A stretch of DNA of 64,000 nucleotides. Source: Variovorax sp. V213 (GTDB lineage Bacteria > Pseudomonadota > Gammaproteobacteria > Burkholderiales > Burkholderiaceae_C). Each line of letters opens with the position of its first letter. The first letter of the stretch is position 1. A program made the translations under genes and the position numbers. The stretch covers positions 868,001 through 932,000 of the forward strand of contig NZ_AP028665.1 of NCBI RefSeq assembly GCF_041154455.1, in the 5' to 3' direction. Shown in pieces: positions 34,346 through 43,215 of this stretch. Below the pieces are notes generated by a model. It did no database searches, was not told the DNA's origin, and saw only the letters and a list, made by a program, of their open reading frames with translations.

Positions 34346-35941
34346 CGCGGACGGCCGCATGCCGAGCTTGCGCAGCATCCGATGGAAGTTGCTGCGATCG
34401 ACGCCGGCCTCGCGCGCGGCGTTGGCCACGTGTCCGTGATGCCGCGCCAGCGCGTCCGCAAGCCACGCCCGCTGGAACGCCTCCGTGGCTTCGCGCAACG
34501 TGCCGCCCGCGGCGGCAAGCACCGCGGGGGCGCCCGCCGGAGCCGCCGCGGGCGCGTGGGAGGGCAGGGGTGGCGCGGACAGTGCCTGGGCACTGCCGGC
34601 AGCCGCAGCGTCGAGCGCCAGGTGATGCGGCTCGATCGCCGTCCAGCGCGCGCCGCGGCGCTGCTCCGTGAACGCCCGCAGCGACGCGCGGCTGACCACG
34701 TGCTCGAGTTCGCGCACGTTGCCGGGCCAGCTGTGCGCCAGGAGGGCGGCCTTCGAGGCCGGTGACAAGCGCAGATTGCGCGCCCCCAGGCGATGCTGGT
34801 TTTCTTCCAGAAAGCCGCCGGCCAGCGCCACCACGTCGCGCCCGCGCTCGCGCAGCGGCGGCACCACCAGCGGATAGACCGAGAGCCGGTGGTAGAGGTC
34901 GGCGCGAAAGCGCCCTTGCGCGATCGCCGCCGGCAGGTCGCGGTTGGTGGCCGCAATCACGCGCACGTCGACCTTCAGCGTGCGGTCGCTGCCGGGCCGC
35001 TGCACCTCGCCGCTTTGCAGCACGCGCAGCAGCTTGGCCTGCACCGTCAGCGGCAGCTCCCCGACCTCGTCGAGAAAGAGCGTGCCGCCGTCGGCGATCT
35101 CGAACTTGCCGCTGCGGTCCTGCATCGCGCCGGTGAACGCGCCGCGCTTGTGGCCGAAGAGCTCGCTGTCGGCCAGCGTCTCGGGCAGCGCCGCGCAGTT
35201 CACCTGCACCAGCGGCTGCTCGCGGCGGCGCGAATGCGCATGCAGGCGCTGCGCCACCAGGTCCTTGCCGACCCCGGTCTCGCCGAGCAGCAGCACGGTG
35301 AGGTCGGAGGCCGCGACGGTGTCGATCTCGCTGCACAGCTGCTTCATCGCGCTACTGCTGCCCAGCAGCTCGCGCGCGGAACCGTGGCCCGACCGCAGGG
35401 CCTGCACGACGGCCTGCTCGCGCATGGCGCGCGCTTCCATGTCCTTGATGGTCTGGGCGGCCTCGATGCCGGTTTCGAACAGGGCAACCAGCGCATCGAG
35501 CTGCGCCGGGCTCACGGTCTCGAAGGCCCCAGGCTCGAGCGCATCCAGCGTCAACAGGCCCCAGACGGTGCCGTGCAGGCGCAGCGGCGCGCCCATGCAG
35601 TCGTGCACGGGCAGGATGCCCGGCTGGCCGGCCACGAGGCCGTCGTACGGATCGGGCAGGCCGCAGTCGTGGGCGAAGCGCAAGCCCCGGCCGCTCTCGA
35701 GCAGGCGCGCAAAGCGCGGGTGCGAGGCGATCGGAAACTGCCGGCCCAGGGTCTCGTCGCTCAGGCCGTCCGCGGCCACCGGCCGCAGGACATCGCCGTC
35801 CAGCCGCAGCAGCGCGGCGGCATCGCATTGCACCAGGCCGCGCGCCGCGGCCAGAAGCGAGCGGTATCGGCCGCCTTCGCTCGCCGAGGCGGCTGGTCCG
35901 GCCGCCTCGTTGGTGGTCTTATTGACACTGTTTGTGGTCAT
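34334..35941 (-). CDS. norR: NorR-type nitric-oxide-responsive sigma54 activator
   Basis: 535 residues: GAF domain (residues about 20-170), AAA+ sigma54-interaction domain (LLLGETGVGKDLVAQRLH Walker A, ELFGHKRGAFTGA, ADGGTLFLDEVGEL Walker B) and a Fis-type HTH at the C-terminus (AREAGVDRSNFHRMLRKLGM). NorR binds NO at a GAF-domain iron and activates NO-detoxification genes. Here the divergent target is the flavohaemoglobin hmp. The ATG at 35941 lies next to a perfect long inverted repeat. Confidence 0.92.
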   Translation of the reverse strand: MTTNSVNKTTNEAAGPAASASEGGRYRSLLAAARGLVQCDAAALLRLDGDVLRPVAADGLSDETLGRQFPIASHPRFARLLESGRGLRFAHDCGLPDPYDGLVAGQPGILPVHDCMGAPLRLHGTVWGLLTLDALEPGAFETVSPAQLDALVALFETGIEAAQTIKDMEARAMREQAVVQALRSGHGSARELLGSSSAMKQLCSEIDTVAASDLTVLLLGETGVGKDLVAQRLHAHSRRREQPLVQVNCAALPETLADSELFGHKRGAFTGAMQDRSGKFEIADGGTLFLDEVGELPLTVQAKLLRVLQSGEVQRPGSDRTLKVDVRVIAATNRDLPAAIAQGRFRADLYHRLSVYPLVVPPLRERGRDVVALAGGFLEENQHRLGARNLRLSPASKAALLAHSWPGNVRELEHVVSRASLRAFTEQRRGARWTAIEPHHLALDAAAAGSAQALSAPPLPSHAPAAAPAGAPAVLAAAGGTLREATEAFQRAWLADALARHHGHVANAAREAGVDRSNFHRMLRKLGMRPSASGD

Positions 35942-35979
35942 AAATACAACATTGATCCTGTTGCGAATTTGACCACAAA
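35931..35979. promoter_or_regulatory. Perfect 10-base inverted repeat between norR and hmp
   Basis: TTTGTGGTCA at 35931-35940 is exactly complementary to TGACCACAAA at 35970-35979, with 29 bases between them. Each arm contains the GGTCA/TGACC core expected of NorR enhancer half-sites. The left arm touches the norR start codon, implying autorepression as well as hmp activation. Confidence 0.65.
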
Positions 35980-36079
35980 AAGAATTTCCCCAATGCCCAC
36001 GGGCACTTGGCGGGTGCCGTCCGACTGGCACGGATCGTGAGAGGCATCAGCGTCGTTCACTTCCGATTCGAGCCCCACC

Positions 36080-37264
36080 ATGAACCCGCAGACCATCGCC
36101 ATCGTCAAAGCCACCGTGCCCGCACTCCAGGCGCACGGAGAGGCCATCACCAGCCACTTCTACCGGATCATGTTCGAGAGCCATCCGGAAGTGAAGGCGT
36201 TCTTCAACGAGGCGCACCAGGCCGCCGGCAGCCAGGCGCGCGCACTCGCGGGCGCGGTGCTGGCCTATGCCGCGCACATCGATCGCCTCGATGAAATCGC
36301 CGGCGCGCTGCCGCGCATCATCCAGAAGCACGCCGCGCTGGGCGTGCTGCCCGAACACTATCCGGTCGTCGGCGCCTGCCTGCTGCGCGCCATCAAGGAC
36401 GTGCTCGGCGACGCCGCGACCGACGAGATCATCGCGGCATGGGGCGAGGCCTACCAATCGCTGGCGGCGCTTCTCATTGCCGCGGAGGAAGAGGTCTACC
36501 GTGCCAACGCCGCGCAGACTGGCGGCTGGCGCGGCGAGCGCGAGTTCCGCGTCGCCCGGCGCGAGGACGAGAGCGAAATCATCACCTCGTTCTACCTGGA
36601 GCCGACCGACGGCGGTCCGCTGCTGGCGTTCTCGCCGGGGCAGTACCTCACGCTGGTGCTGAACATCGACGGCGAACCCTTGCGGCGCAACTATTCGCTG
36701 TCCGATGCACCGGGCAAGCCCTGGTACCGCATCAGCGTCAAGAAGGAAGAGGGCGGCAAGGCATCGAACTGGCTGCACGACACCGCGGCCGTCGGCACGC
36801 TGCTGAAGGTGCAGGCGCCTTGCGGCGACTTCGTGCTGCAGCCTGCGGGCGAGGGCACACGTCCGCTCGTGCTGGTGACGGGCGGCGTGGGCATCACGCC
36901 GGCCATGAGCATGCTCGAATCGGTGGCGCACACCGGCCGCCCGGTGCATTTCATTCACGCGGCGCGGCATGGCGGTGCCCATGCGTTCCGTGCGCGCGTC
37001 GATGCGCTGGCGGCCAAGCACGCCAACGTGAAGCCGCTCTACGTCTACGACACGCCGCGCGATGCCGACCGGCCGCATGCCACGGGCTTCGTCACGCGCG
37101 AATTGCTGGCGCAGGAGCTGCCGGCCGACCGCGACGTGGATCTCTACTTCCTCGGCCCGAAGCCTTTCATGAAGGCGGTGTACGCCAGCGGCCTGGCCCT
37201 CGGCGTGCCGAAGCAGCAGCTGCGCTACGAGTTCTTCGGACCGCTGGAGGCACTGGAGGCCTGA
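36080..37264 (+). CDS. hmp: Flavohaemoglobin nitric oxide dioxygenase
   Basis: 394 residues with a globin domain (FYRIMFESHPEVKAFFNEAH; proximal-side His in RIIQKHAALGV), an FAD-binding ferredoxin-reductase domain (GQYLTLVLNIDGEPLRRNYS) and an NAD-binding domain (PLVLVTGGVGITPAMSML; YFLGPKPFMKAVY). It converts NO and O2 to nitrate using NAD(P)H in the cytoplasm. It is divergent from norR. Confidence 0.95.
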   Translation: MNPQTIAIVKATVPALQAHGEAITSHFYRIMFESHPEVKAFFNEAHQAAGSQARALAGAVLAYAAHIDRLDEIAGALPRIIQKHAALGVLPEHYPVVGACLLRAIKDVLGDAATDEIIAAWGEAYQSLAALLIAAEEEVYRANAAQTGGWRGEREFRVARREDESEIITSFYLEPTDGGPLLAFSPGQYLTLVLNIDGEPLRRNYSLSDAPGKPWYRISVKKEEGGKASNWLHDTAAVGTLLKVQAPCGDFVLQPAGEGTRPLVLVTGGVGITPAMSMLESVAHTGRPVHFIHAARHGGAHAFRARVDALAAKHANVKPLYVYDTPRDADRPHATGFVTRELLAQELPADRDVDLYFLGPKPFMKAVYASGLALGVPKQQLRYEFFGPLEALEA

Positions 37265-37290
37265 GAGCGCCGGCAGGGTATTGCCTCGCG

Positions 37291-37317
37291 TGCCGGCCAT
37301 CCGCATGATGGCCGGCA
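37291..37317. other. Strong intercistronic hairpin after hmp
   Basis: An 11-base perfect stem (TGCCGGCCATC and its complement) around CGCAT lies between hmp and the DUF1330 gene. No T-run follows on the plus strand, so it is not a canonical intrinsic terminator. It could cap the hmp mRNA 3' end or modulate read-through. Confidence 0.5.
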
Positions 37318-37333
37318 AAAGAAGGAGCCCGCC

Positions 37334-37621
37334 ATGACCGCCTACCTGATTGCGCAGACCGAGATCCAGGACCACGAGACCTATGACAAGTACAAGGCGC
37401 AGGTCTTGCCCGTCATACAGAAATTCGGCGGCCGCTTCATCGTGCGCGGCGGCACGCTCGAAGTGCTCGAGGGCGACTGGAAGCCCAGCCGCCTGGTGGT
37501 GATCGAATTTCCTTCGATGCAGCACATCCGCGACTGGTTCGCCTCGCCCGAGTATGCGCCGCTGCTGGCGCTGCGGCAGCCGGCGGCGGTCGACTACCTG
37601 GTGGCGGTCGAGGGCTGCTGA
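37334..37621 (+). CDS. DUF1330 dimeric alpha-beta barrel protein
   Basis: 95 residues matching DUF1330 (AYLIAQTEIQDHETYDKYKA, GGRFIVRGG, RLVVIEFPSMQHIRDWF). The family has a ferredoxin-like fold and unknown substrates. GAAGGAG precedes the ATG. It lies 69 bases after hmp beyond a strong hairpin. Its 3' end overlaps the methyltransferase 3' end by 28 bases. Confidence 0.88.
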   Translation: MTAYLIAQTEIQDHETYDKYKAQVLPVIQKFGGRFIVRGGTLEVLEGDWKPSRLVVIEFPSMQHIRDWFASPEYAPLLALRQPAAVDYLVAVEGC

Positions 37622-38502
37622 AGCGGCGATCGGCACCCCGCGGTCAGCAGGAGTTCGTTCGGGCCTTCCCAGCCGGACGCAGTATTGAAGGCGGCGAGGC
37701 GCTCCTCCATCTCGGCCCATGCGGCGGCGGCGGCACCGGCGTCCAACCGGCCCAGGATCTGCCGGACCGGGCTTGCCGACGCTTGAACGAAATCCAGGTA
37801 GTGGCGCGCCGAGGGCAGCTTGAACGGCGCATCGATCGTCGTGGTGGCCACCTCGGTGAAGCCGGCCTCCTTGAACAGCTCGTCGATCAGCCCCGGCCGG
37901 CCCAGGCTCAGCAGGGTGCCGGGCTGAAACGGGTCGCGCGGCGCCAGCCCCGCATGCTTCATCGCCGTCGACATCAGGGTCGTGACGCACGGATTGCGCT
38001 CGGGCCTTCCGAACACCAGCGTGCAGGCACCACCTCCGGGCCTGAGCGCACGGTGCATCTCGCGCAGGCCCTGCAGCGGGTCCGGAAAGAACATCAACCC
38101 GAGCCTGCAAACCACGGCGTCGAAGCTGGCCGCTTCGACCGGGAGGTTTTCGCCGTCGGACACTTCGGTCTGCACGTTGGCATAGCCAGCGCGCCGGGCG
38201 TTGTCCTGCGCCAAGCCCAGGATCACGGGCGACAGATCGGTCGCGAGCACGAAGCCATCGGGCCCGACCCGCTGCGCCACGTCGAGGGTCTGGTCGCCTG
38301 CGCCGGCGGCCACGTCGAGGACGCGCGCGCCCTTTGTGACGCCGGCCATTTCGAGCATGGCCCCGGTGGCGCGGTCCAGCCACTGCCGTATCTGCGGGGC
38401 GTGGCCGTTCCACCCCGGGGCTGCGTGGTCCCACTCGCTGCGGATGGCGGTCTTGAACGCTTGCGCGTCCACTGTGGGTGCGATCAACGGGTTCGTCATC
38501 AT
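37594..38502 (-). CDS. Class I SAM-dependent methyltransferase
   Basis: 302 residues with the SAM-binding glycine motif ARVLDVAAGAGDQTLD, an acidic residue in FVLATDLSPVIL, VSDGENLPVEAASFDAVVCR and a post-IV segment (GLREMHRALRPGGG). It resembles UbiE/COQ5-type small-molecule methyltransferases; the substrate is unknown. The start at 38502 follows AAGGATCG. It is divergent from a LysR gene, which may regulate it. Confidence 0.85.
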   Translation of the reverse strand: MMTNPLIAPTVDAQAFKTAIRSEWDHAAPGWNGHAPQIRQWLDRATGAMLEMAGVTKGARVLDVAAGAGDQTLDVAQRVGPDGFVLATDLSPVILGLAQDNARRAGYANVQTEVSDGENLPVEAASFDAVVCRLGLMFFPDPLQGLREMHRALRPGGGACTLVFGRPERNPCVTTLMSTAMKHAGLAPRDPFQPGTLLSLGRPGLIDELFKEAGFTEVATTTIDAPFKLPSARHYLDFVQASASPVRQILGRLDAGAAAAAWAEMEERLAAFNTASGWEGPNELLLTAGCRSPLQQPSTATR

Positions 38503-38632
38503 CGATCCTTTCAGTCGCCGGATGGCATTGGGTGGCTTGCACTCCCTGGTTGAACCCAGCATAGGCGTCGACATGTCCCGGCGTAAGCCGCAGGAATGCA
38601 GAATGGGGCCGCACAAACGCATAGCTCGCGCC

Positions 38633-39526
38633 ATGTTCGACTGGAACGACCTCAAGTACTTTCTGGCCGTGGCCCACCACCACAGCACGCTGGCCGCGGG
38701 CCGGGCGTTGAAGGTGAACCAGTCCACCGTCCAGCGCCGGCTCGCCGAGCTCGAGCGCCGCCTCGGGCGCCCGCTCGTGCAGCGCCATCCCACCGGCTAC
38801 CGGCTGACCGAGTTCGGCGAGGCGCTGCTGCCCTATGCCGAGGGCGTCGCGCAGGCCGTGGCCGCGCTTGAACGGCAACTCGAATCGGTCAGGCTCGAAG
38901 CGGTGGGCGTGATCCGCGTGACCTGCCCCGAGCCGCTGGTCTACCGCATCACGCAGACGACACTGCTCGACCGCTTTCATGCGCGGTACCCCGGGCTGCG
39001 CGTCGAGTTCGTGATGAGCGACAAGTACCTCGACCTGATGAAGGGCGAAGCGGACGTCGCCCTGCGCTCCGGCGATACCGAGGACAACGAACTGGTCGGG
39101 CGCAAGATCGGCGACTCGCTCTGGGCGGTGTATGCAAGCCGCGCCTACATCGAACGCTGCGGCCAGCCCGATCGGATCGAGGCGCTCGCGCAGCACGACC
39201 TGGTCGGGTTCGACGAGACGATGGCCAACCATCGTGCAGCCAAGTGGTTGCGCGACGTGGCTCCCGGCGGCAGGGTGGTTGCGCGCAACAACAGCGTGCT
39301 CGGCCTGCTCTATTCCGTGAAAGCCGGCGTGGGCATTGCGCCGCTGCCTACCGCCATTGCCGATGCGGAGCCCGAACTCGTGCGCGTGCTCGGTCCCGTG
39401 CCCGAGCTGGCGCGGATCTGGCGGCTTCTGACCCGTGCCGACCTGCGGCACACGCCGCGCGTCGCTGCATTCTTCGACTTCATGATCGAAGAGATCGATA
39501 CGCTGCGGCCGATCATCACGGGATAG
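38633..39526 (+). CDS. LysR-family transcriptional regulator
   Basis: 297 residues from MFDWNDLKYFLAVAHHHS, the usual LysR start. The HTH (TLAAGRALKVNQSTVQRRLA) and effector domain (GVIRVTCPEPLVYRITQTTL) are intact. An ATG at 38603 has a better AGGA site and would add ten residues. Located divergent from the methyltransferase gene, its most likely target. Confidence 0.83.
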   Translation: MFDWNDLKYFLAVAHHHSTLAAGRALKVNQSTVQRRLAELERRLGRPLVQRHPTGYRLTEFGEALLPYAEGVAQAVAALERQLESVRLEAVGVIRVTCPEPLVYRITQTTLLDRFHARYPGLRVEFVMSDKYLDLMKGEADVALRSGDTEDNELVGRKIGDSLWAVYASRAYIERCGQPDRIEALAQHDLVGFDETMANHRAAKWLRDVAPGGRVVARNNSVLGLLYSVKAGVGIAPLPTAIADAEPELVRVLGPVPELARIWRLLTRADLRHTPRVAAFFDFMIEEIDTLRPIITG

Positions 39527-39940
39527 GTCGCGCCCCGCTGGTGAGCTGAATTTGTCACTCACCGTTAATGACGACTTCATGTTGTGTTCGCAGCGCAGGC
39601 GGCGCGCAATCTTCGCGGGCGCTCTATGCCTTTCGTCCAATTGTGGAGGCCGCTCGCCGGTAGTACGCTGCGTTTCGGGTGCACTGATGAATGCCGCGCG
39701 TGAGGAGCTTCTTGCAGTGGCCCAAGGCCTTTGCGAAGGTCGATCGCTGGATTTCTACCGGACGGTAGAAAACGGGATGGCGTGCCGCGAACCTCGCATG
39801 TCCGCTCGCACCACGGCAGTCTCAAAAAAATCGCAACAACGACAGCCACAGCAGTGCCGCATCATCGATTCCGATGACGCGTCCGCCTCGCCGATCGCCT
39901 AGCCTTGCACAGCACCACAGCCGGCCTCAGAAAGTTCTTC
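39527..39940. other. Intergenic stretch, no convincing gene
   Basis: A 116-codon plus-strand frame (39552-39902) and a 90-codon minus-strand frame (39577-39849) overlap here. Neither has a ribosome site, domain or signal peptide that I recognise, so I leave both uncalled. Confidence 0.4.
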
Positions 39941-40387
39941 ATGTTCCACCGCACTGTTCGACGCCTGTGCGCAGGGGCACACGGCGTACTCAAGCTCCGG
40001 CACTCGAAGCGCATCCAGCTCATCGGCGCCTTCGCGAGCGGGGCGTTTCTATCCGGCGCCCTCATGGCGTCGGCGATACACAGTCCCATCGCAGCGATCG
40101 CAGCCACGCGGAAAGCGCCTCGAGTCCATCTCGCGGCCTCGTCCAGGCTCGATCTGCTGCGCAACGAAGCGGGCAGTGGAGACGAATTTGCAAATCGGGA
40201 ACTCTCTGTTGCACTGATGGACAGGTACGACTCGACGGGCGACTCCGACAACCTCTACGAGGCCATGGTCTGGTTCGACAGGCGATGGGAGACGTCCGGC
40301 AACACGGAGCTCGTTGCGCGCGTCGTCGAGCGCTATTGCGGCCAGCGCGTGGTGCGCTGGCATCGGCTCTGTATCGGGGGGGAATGA
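39941..40387 (+). CDS. Hypothetical membrane-anchored protein
   Basis: 148 residues. A hydrophobic segment near residue 30 (LIGAFASGAFLSGALMASAI) would anchor it. The C-terminal half is polar and helical (RELSVALMDRYDSTGDSDNL, AMVWFDRRW) and could be a single TPR/Sel1-like unit. No family is recognised and the ribosome site is weak. Confidence 0.4.
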   Translation: MFHRTVRRLCAGAHGVLKLRHSKRIQLIGAFASGAFLSGALMASAIHSPIAAIAATRKAPRVHLAASSRLDLLRNEAGSGDEFANRELSVALMDRYDSTGDSDNLYEAMVWFDRRWETSGNTELVARVVERYCGQRVVRWHRLCIGGE

Positions 40388-40473
40388 CAGAGGCGCGCGT
40401 TTTTGTGCGAACGGCCCGGCCGCCGCGAACGGCATTCCAGTTTCTTCAACATCCAACCACCCCGGGGGTCGAT

Positions 40474-40737
40474 ATGGACTTCACCAGAATACTTCATGCA
40501 GCAGCGCTCACAGGACTCGGCCTCGCTGCGGGTGCATGCCAGCAAGGCCGTCCACCGCTTGAGCTTGCCGGCGCCGTGACCCAGGTGGACGAAGCCGAGG
40601 CCGCATCGGGGGATGCACGCGCAACGGAGCCGAAGATCGCGGGAGTGGATCTCCTGACCTACATCGGCGAGATATTCGCGGAGCAGCAGAGGGTACTCGC
40701 CGCCAGGCCGCCGGAAAAGGATGTTCCGAGCTTCTGA
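40474..40737 (+). CDS. Small putative lipoprotein
   Basis: 87 residues beginning MDFTRILHAAALTGLGLAAG followed by a Cys, so a plausible lipobox (LAAGAC) ends a short hydrophobic signal. The mature part is polar with no recognisable domain. It follows the preceding hypothetical gene by 86 bases on the same strand. Confidence 0.4.
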   Translation: MDFTRILHAAALTGLGLAAGACQQGRPPLELAGAVTQVDEAEAASGDARATEPKIAGVDLLTYIGEIFAEQQRVLAARPPEKDVPSF

Positions 40738-40744
40738 GCCCTCC

Positions 40745-41085
40745 CGGGCGCCATCAGGTAGACCTTCTTCACGCCCCTGTCCTGCGCGAACTTGCCCATG
40801 GCTTCGGCTGCGCCGTCGTTCTGCCAGGTGGTCGAGAACACATTGGCCTTGCAACCCGCCCCGGCCAGCGGCGACGGCCCGGAGTTGGTGGTAATGGCGA
40901 CGACGCCGGACTCCGCGATCCGCGGCAGGCTCGCCATCATGACGTTGGAAAAACTCAAGGCGACGATGGCGTCGACCTTGTCCTTGTCGATGAACTTGCG
41001 CACGATCTGGCTCCCGATCTCCGGCTTGAGCTGGTCGTCTTCCTTGAGCACCGTGGCCGGCTGTCCACCCAGACGGCCTTCAGGC
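40745..41085 (-). pseudogene. Fragment of branched-chain amino-acid ABC transporter binding protein (LivK-like)
   Basis: The minus strand reads GGQPATVLKEDDQLKPEIGS, then RKFIDKDKVDAIVALSFSN and GVVAITTNSGPSPLAG, a central piece of a Peripla_BP_6 receptor. No signal peptide or N-terminal 60 residues and no C-terminal 200 residues remain. Homology stops abruptly after YLMAP near 40745. It is a relic and also marks a rearrangement next to the ring-hydroxylase operon. Confidence 0.6.
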
Positions 41086-41211
41086 GCACGAGGAAGGGTA
41101 CGGTGTCGACTGTCATGGAAGTTCTTTCGTGGGGACCGTTGCGACGAGCGCTCACACGGCGCGTCTGTCGCTGTATCGTTTACCGGGAGAAATGCTGCGT
41201 CGGCTTGCGCT

Positions 41212-41916
41212 TCACTCGGCCGGGCCGACCGTGAGCGTGATCTCGCCCACGCCCGCAACGCTGCCTTCGACGCGATCGCCCGGCCGGAGCGCGCCCACGC
41301 CTTCCGGCGTGCCGGTGAAGATCAGGTCGCCAGGCTGCAGGTGGTAGAACTTCGAAAGATCCTCGATCAGTTCGGGGATGTTCCAGATCAGCTTGGAGAG
41401 ATCGGAGCGCTGGCGCTCCTGGCCGTTCACGCTCAGTGCCAGCGCACCCTGGTCGAGCACCGTGCCGGCCATGGGGACGACCTCGGACACCACCGACGAC
41501 TGCTCCACGTCCTTGCCGAGATCCCAGGGCCGGCCCTTGTCGCGGGCCACGAGTTGCAGGTCGCGCCGCGTCATGTCCAGGCCGCAGGCGTACCCGTAGA
41601 TCAGCTTGTGGGCGTCGGCGCGGCTGACGCGAAAGCCCGGCGCTCCGACGACGAGCACCAGCTCCATTTCGAAGTGGTAGTTCTGCGTCCCGGGTGGATA
41701 GGCCACGGTGGCGCCTGATTCGACCAGCGTCGGCAGGCTCTTGGTGAAATAGAACGGCACCTCCACCGTCTTGTCGACCGGTCGGCCCATCTCGATGGCG
41801 TGGGCGTGATAGTTGCGGCCGACGAAGAACAGCCGGTTGACGGGCAGGCGCTCCGACTTGCCGCGCACCGGCAGCGAAGGGATGGGAGGAGGGGTCCAGA
41901 GATAGGGGGTAGTCAT
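41212..41916 (-). CDS. Fumarylacetoacetate hydrolase-family protein (fumarylpyruvate-hydrolase-like)
   Basis: 234 residues of FAH fold: NRLFFVGRNYHAHAIEMG, FYFTKSLPTLVESGATVAYP, NYHFEMELVLVVG (E-x-E metal ligands), LDMTRRDLQ and LIFTGTPEGVGAL. The sequence is close in layout to NagK-type fumarylpyruvate hydrolases of the gentisate pathway. It is the last gene of the ring-hydroxylase operon, 50 bases after the reductase. No gentisate dioxygenase or maleylpyruvate isomerase is in the window, so its substrate is uncertain. Confidence 0.82.
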   Translation of the reverse strand: MTTPYLWTPPPIPSLPVRGKSERLPVNRLFFVGRNYHAHAIEMGRPVDKTVEVPFYFTKSLPTLVESGATVAYPPGTQNYHFEMELVLVVGAPGFRVSRADAHKLIYGYACGLDMTRRDLQLVARDKGRPWDLGKDVEQSSVVSEVVPMAGTVLDQGALALSVNGQERQRSDLSKLIWNIPELIEDLSKFYHLQPGDLIFTGTPEGVGALRPGDRVEGSVAGVGEITLTVGPAE

Positions 41917-41966
41917 GATGCTTGCAGTAATGGGGTTCGGAGGCGGACTCGCGTTGCGGGTCTGTT

Positions 41967-43184
41967 TCAAAGCTTGGCGAGCGGCACCTGGAGGTCGGCG
42001 AGCTGTGCCGCATCGACGCTGGTGCGGCGCTCGATCAGGCGCCGCGCAAAGCGCAGATCGCGCGCGGCGTTGGGGCCCAGCGCCGCGACCACCTTGTCGG
42101 CGTCGAGGAAGAACATCACGAAGCTGCTGGAGTTCCGATCGCCGCGCACGACCGCGCGATGCGCAGGCGTGGGCATGCCGTAGATCTGGAGGTTGACGTC
42201 GTACTGGTCCGACCAGAACCAGGGCAGCGGCTGATGATTGACCGCGGTGCCGAGCGCGGCGCGCGCAGCGGCGATGCCTTGTTCCTGGGCGTTCTGCCAG
42301 GACTCGAGCCGCATCCGCCGCCCGGCCCATTCGCAATGCCATGCCGCCACGTCGCCCGCGGCCAGGATGTCGGGATCCGATGTGCGGCATTGCGAATCGA
42401 CCAGCACGCCGCCATCGCAGGCCAGGCCTGCCTCGCGTGCGAGTTCGTCGTTGGGAACCAGGCCGACACCGATGAGGACAGCGTCGCATTCGAGTTCGCG
42501 CCCGTCGCCTAACGAGGCCGTGAGGCTGCCTTGCGCGTTCTGCGCCAGGCGCTCGATTCCCGTGCCCAGGCGGACATCGACGCCATGGGCGGTGTGCAGC
42601 TGCAGCAGGTAGTCGGAGATTTCGGGCGGAACGGTGCGCTCGCACAACCGGCCCATCGCTTCCACGACGGTCACGTCCAGGCCCTTCTTCCTGGCCGTGG
42701 CGGCCACTTCGAGGCCGATCCAGCCGCCCCCGACGACGAGCAACCGCTTGCCGGCAGACAGTGCGGCACCGAGCGCCGCCGCATCCTCGATGCTGCGCAA
42801 GGAGAAGACGCCGGGCAGATCCGCACCGGGAATATTCAGCCGGCGCGCCCGTCCGCCGTTGCAGAGGATCAGCTTGTCATAGGCAACGTCCGCTCCATGC
42901 GTGAGGCGAAGCCGCTTCGCAGCCCTGTCGATGAAGGTCGCGCCGACGTTCGGCCGCCAGTCGATGCCGAGCGCATCGAAGGCTTCCGGTTTCAGCAGGT
43001 GCGTGGTGTCCGCATGGGCGTCTCCGGAGAGCACCGCCTTGGACAGCGGCGGGCGTTCGTAGGGACGATGCGGCTCGTCGCCGATCAGCACCACGCGGCC
43101 CGCGAAGCCCTCGCTGCGCAGCGTCTGCGCGGCCCAGCCGCCGGCTTGGCCGGCGCCCACGATGACGATGGTTTCGGTGGTCAT
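41967..43184 (-). CDS. Ferredoxin reductase of the aromatic ring hydroxylase (FAD-dependent)
   Basis: 405 residues of the BphA4/NagAa-type pyridine nucleotide-disulfide reductase family. FAD motif TIVIVGAGQAGGWAAQTLR, NADH motif LLVVGGGWIGLEVAATA, FAD ribityl motif DILAAGDVAAW, and the C-terminal reductase domain. It takes electrons from NADH to the Rieske ferredoxin encoded 31 bases upstream. Confidence 0.9.
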   Translation of the reverse strand: MTTETIVIVGAGQAGGWAAQTLRSEGFAGRVVLIGDEPHRPYERPPLSKAVLSGDAHADTTHLLKPEAFDALGIDWRPNVGATFIDRAAKRLRLTHGADVAYDKLILCNGGRARRLNIPGADLPGVFSLRSIEDAAALGAALSAGKRLLVVGGGWIGLEVAATARKKGLDVTVVEAMGRLCERTVPPEISDYLLQLHTAHGVDVRLGTGIERLAQNAQGSLTASLGDGRELECDAVLIGVGLVPNDELAREAGLACDGGVLVDSQCRTSDPDILAAGDVAAWHCEWAGRRMRLESWQNAQEQGIAAARAALGTAVNHQPLPWFWSDQYDVNLQIYGMPTPAHRAVVRGDRNSSSFVMFFLDADKVVAALGPNAARDLRFARRLIERRTSVDAAQLADLQVPLAKL

Positions 43185-43215
43185 TGGTGCAAGGCCATGC
43201 AAGAGAGCAGGGCGG

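Noticed and set aside
36047..39640. 1197-codon minus-strand open frame across hmp, DUF1330 and a LysR gene
   Set aside because: It runs antisense to three motif-supported genes and has no recognisable domain; a GC-driven open frame.
39552..39902. 116-codon plus-strand frame
   Set aside because: No signal peptide, domain or ribosome site; competing antisense frame of similar quality.
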